Positions 9,719 to 20,535 of a stretch of 64,000 nucleotides of DNA are shown here, one piece after another. Position numbers and translations under genes: made by a program. Location of the stretch: positions 69,709,444 through 69,773,443 of the forward strand of contig CM055096.1 of assembly GCA_029204225.1 (NCBI GenBank). Reading direction: 5' to 3'. This stretch comes from Diphasiastrum complanatum. Taxonomy: Eukaryota > Streptophyta > Lycopodiopsida > Lycopodiales > Lycopodiaceae. Positions within the stretch are counted from its first letter, which is position 1, and every line of letters starts with the position of its first letter. The notes below the pieces were generated by a model, which worked only from the letters and a program-made list of their open reading frames with translations, made no database searches and had not been told where the DNA came from.

Positions 9719-12600
9719 AACTGTAGGATTCGCTTTGCCATCTGCCAGTGTTGCATTCTAGGATTGGAGGAAAATTGACTGAGTGCATAGACAGAGAACG
9801 CTAAATCGGGTCTCGTACAAATTGTAAGGTACATCAGACTCCCAATTGGATCTTGATATGGGATCCTTTGCATCTTCTGTCTTTCCTCATTTGTGCTTGG
9901 GCCATCCCGCTTCGACAATATGGCTCTAACAATCATTGGTGTTGCTTTCTCTTTGCAATCGATCATCCCATATTGCTTCAAGACTCTCTCAGCATATTCA
10001 GACTGGTTCAGATGCATGATTCCTCTCTTTCTGTCTCTTTCGATCTGTAGCTCCAAGCATTTTGTTGCTTCTCCTAGATCTGTGATTTCGTAATTTGCAA
10101 CTATCTAACTCTTCGTACCATTGATTAATTTGAGACAGTTTCCTATCATCAAAGAATCGTCCACAAATATTGTCAAAATCACGAATTTTCCTTCTATCCA
10201 CTTAATGTAGACATTGCAATCGGGTTGTGTCGTACAAAAGTTAAGAGACTTCAAAAGACTATCGAGCTTCTTATACCAAGCTCGTGAGGCCTGCTTCAGA
10301 CCGTAGATACATCTGTGTAATTGACGGGCATAATCTCGATTATTTGGGTCTTCCTGACCTTCAGGTTGTTGCATGAAAATTTCTTCATCTAAGTCTCTGT
10401 GGAAGAAGGCTGTTTTAACATCAATTTGATGTATCTCCAGATTGTATTTTGTGGCATAAGCAAGAAGTAATCGGATGCTCGACTTTTTGACCATCGGGGA
10501 GTACGTATCGAAGTAATTGATACCATACCTCTAAGTGTAGCCCTTTGTGACAAGTCGAGCCTTGTATCTTCCGACACTGCCATCTGATCTCAGCTTCTTC
10601 TTATATATCCATTTGCAGTCGAATTTCTTCTTTCCTTCGGGTAGTGGTTCGAGTGTCCATGCTTGATTCTGTTTCATTGATTCGATTTCTTCTAACATGA
10701 TCTGTTTCCAAAATTCGCCCTTAGGACTTTGGACTTCCAGATATGTCGTTGGCTCCTTGGTGAAACCATAGAATTCGAAGTTTGTGTCCATACTCGACTA
10801 AAGACTATCAATAAGTTTGACGAGAGGTCTTTGAATTCTTGTCGACCTTCGTATTTGAATTTCTGGCTGCTAATTCGTCCTTTGCGTGTCTTCTTCGAAT
10901 TCTTCGACAGGCTGATCTTTTGTCTCTTGTTCGGGAGTTTGTGGTTCGACATTCTGATTCGACGTTTGGCCTTGGCTTTCTTCTTCGATTGGTAATATCG
11001 AGAAGACTTCATGGCTATTCGATTCTTTTACTCCTAGAAATGTCGATTCGTCGAACTTCACATCTCTGCTCATTACTACCTTCTTTGAGGTTGGATTGTA
11101 GAGTCAATGGATCTGTGAGCCGTTCGAATATCCGACCATGACAGTCTCTACCGACTTTTCGTTGAGTTTGCTTCTTTTCTCTTTTGGTATGTGCATGTAT
11201 GCTGCACATCTGAACACCTTTACATATGATAGATCGGGCTTCTCACCTGTCCACATTTTGTACGGCGTCTTGCTCTCCACTATTGTCGTTATCGATCGGT
11301 TTTGCAAATGAACTACAGCTGCGATTGCCTCAGCCCAAAACCGACTCGGCAACTGTGCTTGAGCCATCATGCACTTTGCTCCTTCGACAAGGGTTCTGTT
11401 TCATCTTTCTGGTACACCATTGTACTGTGGTGTGTATGCAGGCGTGAATTGATGTTCGATTCCTCTCTCTTGACAGAAGCTTGAAAATTCCTTGCCTGAA
11501 TATTTGCCTCCATTGTCGGACCTAAGAATCTGCAAATTTTTGGAGGTCACTACAAATGCTACAAATTTTTTACATGCATCGAACACTTCGGACTTCTTCT
11601 TCAGATAGTATATCCTACTGGAATCATCTATGAATGTGAGGAAGTATCTTGATCCCGAAAGGGAGTCGACCTTCGGGGTCCATAGACATCTGAATGAACC
11701 AATTCCAGGATGTCCTTAGCTCTCCTTCCTTCATGCACGAATGGACTTCGATGTTGCTTACCTTTCTGACAGGCTTCACAGACGTTTGAGTATGGACTTG
11801 TAACTTTGAGACCATTCACAAGTTCTTTCTTGCTCATGTCATAGAGACTCCTCATATTCAGATGACGAATAGGACTTGTATTCCAAGATCTGCTCTCCTC
11901 GACACATCCTTTGGGATTATGCCAGCAATTGTATCCTAAATGCCCCTTTTTCTTGCAGTGAGTGCAAGGTATAGTCGGATTAAACCAGCATCTGTCTGCT
12001 GTATGCCTTGACTTGTGACAACGATCGCAGGTAGACGTATCTTTGTTGTTGTTACCCTTCGTTGAAGACTTCATTTGAGTCTTATCAATCTGGGGCTTGT
12101 TTTTGTTCTTCTTCTTTCCCTTTGCAAAAAGGGCTTTCTCCTGGTCACCATTTGATTTTCCTTCATCTCTCGTCGTACATCAGCTGTTGGGGTGCTGGGA
12201 TTTGATGCTCTTGTCCAGAGGCCTAGAGCTTTGCGAGGATCGTCTTGATCTTCTCTACGGCTCGTTTCCATTCCATCGCAAGCTCTGTAGCTGATTGTGG
12301 AGGTGCATGACTGATGTTGCTGTCCTCACTTCGTACTTTTGCTTTAGTTTTTCCCACGCTTCATGGCTGCCTTGGCAGTCTTCAATCTGCATGAGGATGT
12401 CTTCGTTTATGGAGGATACGATGATCGCCATTGCGTGCTCATCCTTACCCATTCCGCCCTCCTTGGATCTCCCTCTGGAGGTTTTGGCTCTGTGACTTCA
12501 GTCACTAACCATATCCCCTCGTCTTTATCTTGAACTTCCATATGCGAAAGTTTGCACCATCGAGATTGATTGTGATCTTTGCTTGAATTGCAGTAGCCAT
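9715..12600 (-). pseudogene. Copia 1 gag-pol remains
   Basis: Gag starts near 12,600 (MATAIQAKITINLDGANFRI). Zinc knuckles CDRCHKSRHTADRC and CTHCKKKGHLGYNC follow at about 11,960-12,020 and run straight into the pre-integrase motif (RHLNMRSLYDMSKKEL, CEACQKGKQHRSPF), skipping the protease. Integrase keeps LRSDNGGKYSGKEF and YTPQYNGVPER at about 11,400-11,560. RT (about 9,720-10,790) has CKWIYKKKLRSDGSVGRYKA, QIDVKTAFFHRDLDEEIF, GLKQASRAWYKKL and the active site FVDD. The RT ends in the conserved PDLAFSVYALSQF block and then breaks off at the LTR. Stops and frameshifts occur throughout. Confidence 0.88.
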
Positions 12601-12635
12601 ATTGTATCTAATGAACGCACTCTGATACCATGCCG

Positions 12636-12974
12636 CGAATTTTTTTGAGTGTCTTTGTTTGTGGAAGCGCTGCTTTGTTATGTGCGCAATTGCATGAACT
12701 AGAAGTGCTAATACGAATCACAGGCAATGCAGCAATCAATCAAACAACTACATATCTCCTCTTGTAACGTTCTACGGCTGAGCGTGACAATTTTGTTTCT
12801 CACGACTGCGGAGCTTTGAATTCGATAATTCGAATCACTCGACAGTTCGTTAGTTCATGGTTCGTTTCAGCACTTGTAGACATTCGATAGTTCGGAAGCT
12901 GTCCGAAGTATCGGATCTTCAGATGTCGGTGTCGATGGTGTGTCGAACTATCGGCTGTTCAGGGAATGTGTCGA
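12636..12974 (-). repeat. 5' LTR of copia 1 (shorter copy)
   Basis: It begins TGCCGCGAAT after CTCTGATACCA. It jumps from AATCAAACAA directly to CTACATATCTCC, whereas the other LTR has intervening sequence. The last bases read GTGTCG, so the terminal TG/CA is degraded. Confidence 0.8.
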
Positions 12975-13289
12975 TAAAGGTTGGTTGATTTCACCATCTC
13001 CAACAAATATGAGCTAGCTGAGGGTAGGAGATGGTTGAAGGTGCTGACGACGGTATGGGACGTTTTAGGATTGGAGATTAGATTCTGCTCGACTTCAAGT
13101 CTCAGGCTTAGAGCACAAAGGGTGGATTTGGATTGGATCCTACGACGGGGCGGATCGTGAGCATTTAGTTTGTGTTAGAAAAGGGGAAGGATTCGTTTGC
13201 TAGAATCAGTGGATCAAATAAACGATTTTTGATGGACCAAGAAATCTCTTTGTGCTTAAATTCTGGTATGGAAACGGTTGAACGCCTAA

Positions 13290-14510
13290 AATGATGTGAA
13301 TTGTGATTCTTATTTATGTTGGTTAAAGGATTCTGTTTACCATGAAAAATGCAATTTACAAAATTATATTATGCAACTTGCACTAAGGACTAACAACCTA
13401 AGGGAGGAGATTTTATGGGAAGGTGAATCTTTTAGGAAACTTAGACATGAGTCTAGAAACGCTTTATTAGAACAGCTGCCAAAGGGTCTTCCCCCCTCTC
13501 GGGGCGTCGACCATGGTATGGAACTTTTCCCTAAAAGCTCTCCGATATCATTGTATCCTTATAGGATGAGCACAAAGGGAAGAAGATGAAGTTTTTAGGT
13601 AATTGCAACAATACCTAAAAAGGCCATGCAAGGCCTAGCAAATTCTTGTGGGGAGCCCTAGTTTTGTTGGTTAATAAAAAGGGCGGAGGCACACATCTTT
13701 GCGTAGATTATAAGAAACTAAACAAATTAACTATTAAGAACAATACCCCTTACCTTGAATGGATGAGCTGATTGATTGATTACATGATGGTGCAAATTGC
13801 TTTACCAAAATCGGTTTGAGATCAGGGTATCATCAGATTCAAATTACATGTGAGGATATTGCAAAAATCAGGTTTAGGACTAGGTTCGTGAGTGGCCTAT
13901 CCTTTTAACCATCCATGAAGTCAAATATTTTCTTGCCTTCATTGGGTTTTTCCCTGGACGAGTCTCCTCAAAGAAGCGAAGAAAACCATGCGACACAATA
14001 AGTTCAAGAAGACAATGAGACTTGGGATTGTCCCAAGGTTAGTAAAACAATGTTTAATAGGTGTAGTTCTTTACATTGAAGAGTTGAATCAAAGTTTGAA
14101 ACTTTGAAAGACTGTGAGTGTCCGATACTGCACATAGTCGATCCCAACAAGCTGTATAGACAGTCTGTGTTTGAAACCAAAAAGTTGGACCCTACTCAAA
14201 GGTGGTATTCCACTTGTGATAAAGATTTTTTTGATGTGATAAATGCTCTTAAAATCTGGAGACATTATTTATACGGATCTAGGTTTACAATTGTGATGGA
14301 TCACCAAGTACGAAAGTATGTATGTTATTCGGTTGACTTTTGGGTTGTAAAGCCCACAGAGTTGCTTCAAGAGTTTCAATATGACGTCAAGTACCGGAAG
14401 GGTACGTCAAACTATGTTGTGGATGCCTTAAGTCGGATTGGAGAGGTTAATAAGTTAAGCTCTTTTAAAATCCAATTTGATTTGTATCTATCCTATAGAT
14501 TTGTGTAAGA
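13290..14510 (+). pseudogene. Ty3/gypsy RT and RNase H remnant
   Basis: KGLPPSRGVDHGMELFPKSS, then YPYRMS, is the N-terminal edge of a gypsy RT. It is followed, with frame changes, by [20 protein letters not shown]. RNase H reads from about 14,104: RWYSTCDKDFFDVINALKIW, then a degraded TDHQ-type block (IVMDHQVRKY) and YRKGTSNYVVDALSR. No LTRs, gag or integrase are recognised. It is a different, older lineage than the chromovirus. It has many frame breaks and some sequence missing between RT and RNase H. Confidence 0.8.
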
Positions 14511-14890
14511 CCGATAGGTATTTCGGTTATATTTGGCTAGATGTTTTGGTAGGAAACTCTAGATCTAGTGACATACTTGTTGGAATGTAGGATTCCAAGA
14601 TCTCTCCTCAAGATAAGATATTTAGAGACTATTCCACCTTGGAATCTGGTGGGCACATGGCTAACTGGAATAGTTGAGCTTCGGCATCGTTGAGTCATGT
14701 TGAAATTGTCGAAATAGGTACACAAGCAGGCAAAGGCGATAAAAATGTCAAGTGCAAATATTGCTCAAAGCGGTTTTTTGGTGGGTTGACATGAATCAAA
14801 GCTCATTTGCAAGGTTTGTAAGAGCAGGTGTGGATGGTTGCCCTACACCTCCAATACATGTCGAGGAGAGATTTTTGAAGGAGTTTACCT

Positions 14891-15097
14891 GCTCAGACCA
14901 TCGCAACTTCTGCGCCCAGCTCAGCTCAGAGCCCAGGTCCCGCTCCTAGGTCCCGTTCTGAGCAGCGCTCCTCAGATCAGCGCTCCAGATCCTGCTCAGA
15001 CCATCGCAACTTCTGCGCCCAGCTCAGATCAGAGCCCAGGTCCCGCTCCTAGGTCCCGTTCTGAGCAGCGCTCCTCAGATCAGCGCTCCAGATTCGC
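14891..15097. repeat. Two 103-bp tandem copies
   Basis: GCTCAGACCATCGCAACTTC recurs at 14,891 and 14,994. The following about 100 bp (CAGCTCAG...CCCGTTCTGAGCAGCGCTCC) is nearly identical in both. It lies inside the hAT remnant and runs into a GA tract. Confidence 0.9.
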
Positions 15098-15111
15098 TCC
15101 AGACCATCGCT

Positions 15112-15114
<3 letters not shown>

Positions 15115-15160
<46 letters not shown>
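15115..15160. repeat. (GA)n microsatellite
   Basis: About 23 GA units are followed directly by TCTTTATTAATGTCC, the same word that follows GA tracts at 38.1 kb and (nearby) 56.7 kb. Confidence 0.95.
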
Positions 15161-15163
<3 letters not shown>

Positions 15164-16783
15164 TTATTAATGTCCTTGAAATACCCTACTGTACATAGGA
15201 CTAAGAAAAGGTACATGTCAAGTATGCACAATAGGAGCTTTTAAAGCTCAACTAGCTGAAAGAAAGAATAGTTGCAATGGCATCTTAAGGCATGAACTAG
15301 AGGAGGATGAAGACATTGCCTTAACTAAAGCAAGCACAATTCATGTCCGTGCAAAAAGAGCAAGAATTGAGAAGGGCAAGCCGTTTTTGGCAATGTGGGC
15401 AACTTGTCTTTGCTAAGTCACTTCCATTCAGCATTGTGGACTTGCATGACAGAATTTGTGAAGCAAGTGAGACACAATCTAACCTTCGTCTTGCCATCAC
15501 GAGAATTTTGAGGACTAGGGACTTGCATGTTGAGTTTACATCCATCAAAACTCAAATGTTGGTTTTCAAAGCAGAGTGGGACAAGTATGGGTGCTCTATT
15601 TAGTATTGTTTGTCGTGGTTGGTTGGATAACTGAAATACAACAATCATTAACTTTTTTGGCAAGGTCTGTTGTTGTTTTGATCAAATTTGTGGATACAAG
15701 TGGTAGTGTGAAATTGGGTGATTAGATTTATAACCACTTAAGGCAAGCTATATAGAGAAGGGTCGGCATCACCACTGGAGGAACTAGGAGATATCTTCAA
15801 TTGATATAAGTGGGAAGAATATGCAAAGAGCGAATTCTTGAGGGAGAGGACTTGTTATGTACTTATATTCCTGCCTCAGTGTGAACACGTCGGACTTGTA
15901 AATTGCAAATTGTAAATATTAAAATGGCTCACACCGGCCTGTGGTGTTTTGTAAAATTAGCATGTTTTTTGGCAACTTGACGTCCTGCTTATATTCAGTA
16001 TAGGGTACTGGGTCTTAATTTAGCTTAAAGATTGCGTCATATTTCTATCTTGGATTTTTCACAGCCGCGTCTATGGTTGATGGTTCAGGGATTCTTTTGT
16101 GGCTCCATCAGCCCTTTAAAGTACTCTTGTAAACTTGCTGAAAGTCACAATAGAAAAAGTTTCAATCTATAGAGCCACATATGTTCAGGTATTGTATGTG
16201 CAGATGACATGGGGTGGGAGAACTGAGGATATTGAGGTGATAGAAAAGCTTTCTATTAAATTTCTGTAATTTAGGCCTATCCACAATTACAACATTTTGT
16301 AATGACTCGTTACACAGGTTACTTTACCTGCTGGAATTATTTTCAAGAATGTAAAATTCTTGAATTCTTCTTATGCCACTTGCCATATTTCAGTTATTGT
16401 CCCATGATTAAGCAGAAGCCTTAATAAGCATGCTCTTTATAGTAATTTCAAAATTATTCCAGAAATTTTGTACTGTTGAATATAATGTCACTGATTGCAA
16501 TATTAATGCTGCTAAATGACTTCTGAATCATCAAACTTATACACCTCATTCATGATGTTATGTTTCTTGTCTCCGGTACCTGGCTTGGTGTCCGAGAGGA
16601 TATTTTCTTAGAACTGAAATGGATCTATGTGCACTAATAGACTCTCTGTTGCTGAAAGAGATGGGAAAAGTAGCTAGGATCAGCTGTTAAGTTGGTTGAA
16701 ATATATTATTGTTGTTAAATTAGTCTCAAAAACTCTTTCACCGAGGATTATTAGAATAATGGTGGGGTAATGCCTTGTTACAG

Positions 16784-19700
16784 ATTCTCCTGTGGGACAT
16801 AAAGAGGATTTGACGGGTGCAGTAGAGTCATCTCCCATTTCAGGTGTAAATGTAAGATCAGAAGCCCACGGCTCTTCTATATGGTCAGAGATCTTAACGC
16901 TCATTTCTCTTTTGAAGGATTTATGTTACGAAGATTCTTGGTCTGCAATATGTACTCGATTCTAGATAAGAGGTTTCAACTGTGACAAATATATTCATGT
17001 TTGTAACTTCTGTATGGCTTGATTCAGCAGAGAAAGCTTCCAGTAGCAACTTTGCCTAAAGCAGCGATCGCCAAGCCCACACCAATGAAGAATGTCATAG
17101 AAGTTGCAGTTCAAAAAGGAACTCGTTTACGTCTTCCTGGGTCGTTCATGTATCCTTGTGAGATATTCAATTTCTTAGGTAAAAAATGACTTTTATTTCC
17201 TTTTTCATGGTCGAGGTTGTAAAAATCGAATAATACTGCTGGCTATCTATTTATCATAGGTTGTGATTCAGTTGTTTATCCGTAAAACTAGAATGGACCA
17301 GCTCAGTTCTTCAGTGTTTTCTTAACTTTCACGAAAAAGAAAATTAGCAGAGAAGAGTAATAACCGTTGTCAAAAGGTATGCGTAAAAGAAGATGAAAAT
17401 GCCTGCATGAGAAGAGAGGCTTCCATGCCAACCTCGATTCTGACAAGTAAAATCTCATCTGTATCAAAGAGAGTCAAAGATTCTTTGGGGAGAGTATTAC
17501 CAGGTCATTGATCTCAACCTCTCGCTAAGTCTTTCTGTTTTTGCCACATGTTGGCTAATTTCTGTGAGTTGATAGGGTCTGTTTTCTTCTTCATTGATAA
17601 TGACAAATACTGAGCATGTTCACAGGCACTTTAGGACGTACAACTCAAGAGACATCACGAGCCACTCCAGAATGTCAGGACTTGGGAGCGGAAGGCACTC
17701 TTGTGGAGAATTGTACAAGTAACGTGTATGCAGAGAGTCCATTTAGTATGCCTTCACCATCACTCTGTATGATACAAACACCAAAGAAAGAGATTGCCTC
17801 TACGACTATGAAGTATCTTTATGATGCTAATAAACCAAAAGTGAAATCGTTAGAGGAAACCAAGCTCAAGAAGATTTCATCTGGTGGCATCATCTCCCCA
17901 AGTTCTAATATAGCGAACCTTCCAGCTTCTATGAAAGTCAAAATGCCCCTAAAAGGGGATACAAAAAGTCAAAGTTCTGGATTTTCTGCAATTTCCAAGT
18001 ATTGTTCCAACGTTGAAGAGGAGGGCACAAAGAGTCACAAGAATCTGAACTCTAACTCTCAGAAGCTTCAACGCATGGTGTGCAACAACACACATGTTAG
18101 TTCAGCAAGGAATCCTCTCATATCCTCTTGCAAATCTAAGCCTACTGGGCTTCGTATGCCATCGCCGAAGCTGGGATTTTTCGATTCTGTATGTGAAACA
18201 TCTCGAAACTGTATTAAAGAGATGCTGTATTAATATGGTTTTCACGTATCTCATTAATACAGTTTTCACGTAACTAATTTAATAGATCAAGACAAATTCT
18301 TGAGGTTTTGTAGGATTCTTGTTTACTGTGTCATTGAAGAATCTGTGAAGACCCTAATAGCTTAATTATAGCAGCACTTGTCCTTGCAGGCAAGAGTATT
18401 GACTGGAGCGCAGCATTCAATCATGTCTGACAAAGCAGATTTTAATGACATTGAACTTACTCTTGACTCGGAAAAGTATGGCCAGCCGCAAATTTCTGTT
18501 GATAATAATCTAGCTGCTGACAAGCAATCCAAACATTCCTTAAGATCAAAGTCACATGGAATTCCTAGTTGGAAACCAGCTCAGAGATTTTCTGAGAAAA
18601 GTGTTCCTACCATCCAAGTGCCTGCAGTGTCTTCTGGTATCCCCTCTGCTCCTCATTTGAGATCCTCAGACAATGCAAGTCCTACTATTGTTTCCTATGT
18701 ATCTGCTCCGACTTCATACATAGGACAAAGCCAGCTACTATCGACCATTTCAAATCGACCTCTTACACCAGAGAAGAAAATGAATGGTACTTCTGATGTG
18801 CTTGGGAAAGATCGAAGTATTTATGAACTAGGTGAGATATTTTCAAAACAAGCTACGGCTGAAAATGTCAAGCTAGAATTGCCTGCTTCTCAAATGGAAA
18901 TGTCTACATCAAACCCAATGGTCAGTTCTGAGAGGATGAAGTACAGCTGTAAAGTAAATAAAATAGATCAGCTGAGTGATCGTGTAGTTACCAGCAATGA
19001 GGATCAGATGCAATCTCATACTGTACTGTCGTTGGAACCTTTGTCATTTGCCAATGATTGTGGTGATAAAATAGTCAAAGAATCATCAGTCCTTAGTTTG
19101 GCTGACAGATGTTCAAAGGATGATATGGCTGACTTTCTCTCTTGTTTACCCCTCAATGAGGACACCATAAGATCACCACCCAGAAAAGCTGGTAGTTTGC
19201 ACAGTGACACAACCTTCAAGTGCAAGTCACACTCAGAGTTGTCAGAAAACCAGGCCAAGTCCCTGGCGCAGCCTAGTAAACAATGCCAGGAAGTGAGAGA
19301 GGACTTATTGACAAATTGTACGAGTGCCATTAACAATCTGGACATGCTGGATGCAATTTTTGAGGAGATGTCTGAACAGGCTGGTTCTCTTACTATTAGA
19401 CGACAGGAGCTGAATGGTGGAAAGCCTTCACTTGAGTGTTCTCAAGGTGGAGAGCCTAAGGAAATAGGTGGACAGGCTGGGTCTTCAACACAGATTAGCC
19501 AAGAAGAGAAGGGAAAGCCTCCACTTGAATGTGGTCAAGGTGCTTTGTCCAGTGTGGACATTCAGGATGGAAGTTATGAGGAAATGGATAAAGATAAATA
19601 TTTCTGTTCTTCTAAGGAGGTAACAGATCCTGAAAATCAGGATAAGGAGGACATTCTTGATGACAGTCTACACTGTTCCGAATGGCTTGCCCTTAAAGCA

Positions 19701-20535
19701 TCAGCCCAAAATCTGCACATCTCGCCTGAGCATGATATAGCATTAAAACCCTGTAATACTAATGCAGATAATTCGATGCATTCTTGTGTTGCTTCCCAAC
19801 AGTTTGATGAACTAAAACATAGAAGCCCATTATCTGTGAATGAACAGCTGCTCAATATTGCAAACATCGATGAATTTCGAGGAGAAAGTGAAAGAGATCA
19901 AGATTCTTTAAAGAAAACAGTTAGCCAGTTCGCATCTTTAAATGCACCAAGGAGCACTGTTCTTGCTCAGGAGAATGATTCCCCCAAAGATTCTTATTTG
20001 TATGATGGTTCACACCACAAGGTCAACAAGGGAAAGATGGTCTCTGATAGAGGCTTAATCAAGAAGGTTGATTCAAAATTATTATCAAGGAAGTGTCTTT
20101 CCAAAGAAAATGTTTTTGATCTCAAGACAGCTGTTCTGGTATTGGACTTATCTTGGATATATTGCATATCTGAATGCAATGGTAGTGCTTTTTGAAATTT
20201 GACTTGTACTTGAATCTTATAAACACCAGCTTCATTGTTACTATGATGGGAATACTCTTAGAAGGTGGTTTTTCATTACTGCAGGAGGATATTCCAATAT
20301 ACAGCGGACCTGTAGTTCATTCGCCTCCAAACAAGCCTTCTCCAAGGCCTGGTCCATGGTCTCCGGTTTGTAGCACTATCATGAAAGTTTTGTTTTAGTC
20401 GGCTTGATGAAGTTCCAGTTAGAAGAATTCATTTTTTTTTTCTTGATGCAGGTTCGGAGGACTGTGCAGCAGTTGGGTCCTTTTGATTGCACCAAATATC
20501 TGAATTTTGGATTTGTACAGAAAAGTGAACAGTAG
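16784..20535 (+). CDS. Gene A, 3' exons: large Ser-rich plant protein of unknown function
   Basis: Seven phase-consistent exons: 16,784-16,851; 17,031-17,178 (acceptor possibly 3 nt earlier); 17,351-17,503; 17,626-18,188; 18,390-20,138; 20,285-20,365; 20,452-20,535 (TAG stop). Every junction is GT-AG and keeps the frame. With 169-459 the visible protein is about 1,044 residues. It is Ser/Lys/Glu-rich, low in predicted structure, with no signal peptide or membrane segment seen. Notable motifs are SKPTGLRMPSPKLGFFDS at the end of exon 17,626-18,188, and a Pro-rich tail IYSGPVVHSPPNKPSPRPG then PWSPVRR, ending FDCTKYLNFGF. I do not recognise the family. A nuclear or cytoskeletal scaffold is only a guess from composition. 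The long open 1.75-kb exon and intact splice sites argue for a working gene. Confidence 0.8.

Larger units (their letters stand above)
9151..12975 (-). mobile_element. Ty1/copia element, internally deleted
   Basis: LTR-like ends lie at 9,151-9,718 and 12,636-about 12,974. Copia domains in order gag, integrase, RT read on the minus strand. A primer-binding-like CTCTGATACCA complement ends at 12,635, against the 5' LTR. The element is only 3.8 kb. The protease region is missing between the zinc knuckles and the pre-integrase domain, and most of RNase H is missing at the 3' end. The flanks give at best a GATA target duplication (9,146-9,150 against 12,974 onward). It is an old non-autonomous derivative. 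Confidence 0.85.
14735..15720 (+). pseudogene. hAT transposase remnant (BED finger and DUF659-like part)
   Basis: At about 14,738 the frame reads DKNVKCKYCSKRFFGGLT, a stop, then IKAHLQG, a plant-type BED zinc finger. After a tandem repeat and GA tract, 15,343-15,600 reads FAKSLPFSIVDLHDRICEAS and ends WDKYGCSI. This parallels the FxxxLPFxxV...W..YGCxI block that opens DUF659 in plant hAT transposases. The remainder is broken by stops and the dimerisation domain was not found. The same two signatures occur in the better-preserved copy at 43.6-46.1 kb. Confidence 0.6.
460..16783 (+). other. Giant intron of gene A filled with mobile elements
   Basis: The interval lies between the donor at 460 and the acceptor CAG at 16,781-16,783 and is about 16.3 kb long. 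It contains, in order: AT-rich sequence with nothing recognised (460-1,378), a gypsy 3' remnant, a possible piggyBac-like fragment, a chromovirus, a copia derivative, a gypsy RT/RNase H remnant and a hAT remnant. From about 15,900 to 16,783 I see no gene. The flanking exons agree in reading phase, which supports this being one intron, but this is inference; unrecognised small exons could lie within it. Confidence 0.5.

Noticed and set aside
17616-18233. A stand-alone ORF beginning at the ATG at 17,616 and ending at 18,233
   Set aside because: The first codons lie before the acceptor at 17,626, and the frame passes a strong donor at 18,189. It is an internal exon of gene A.
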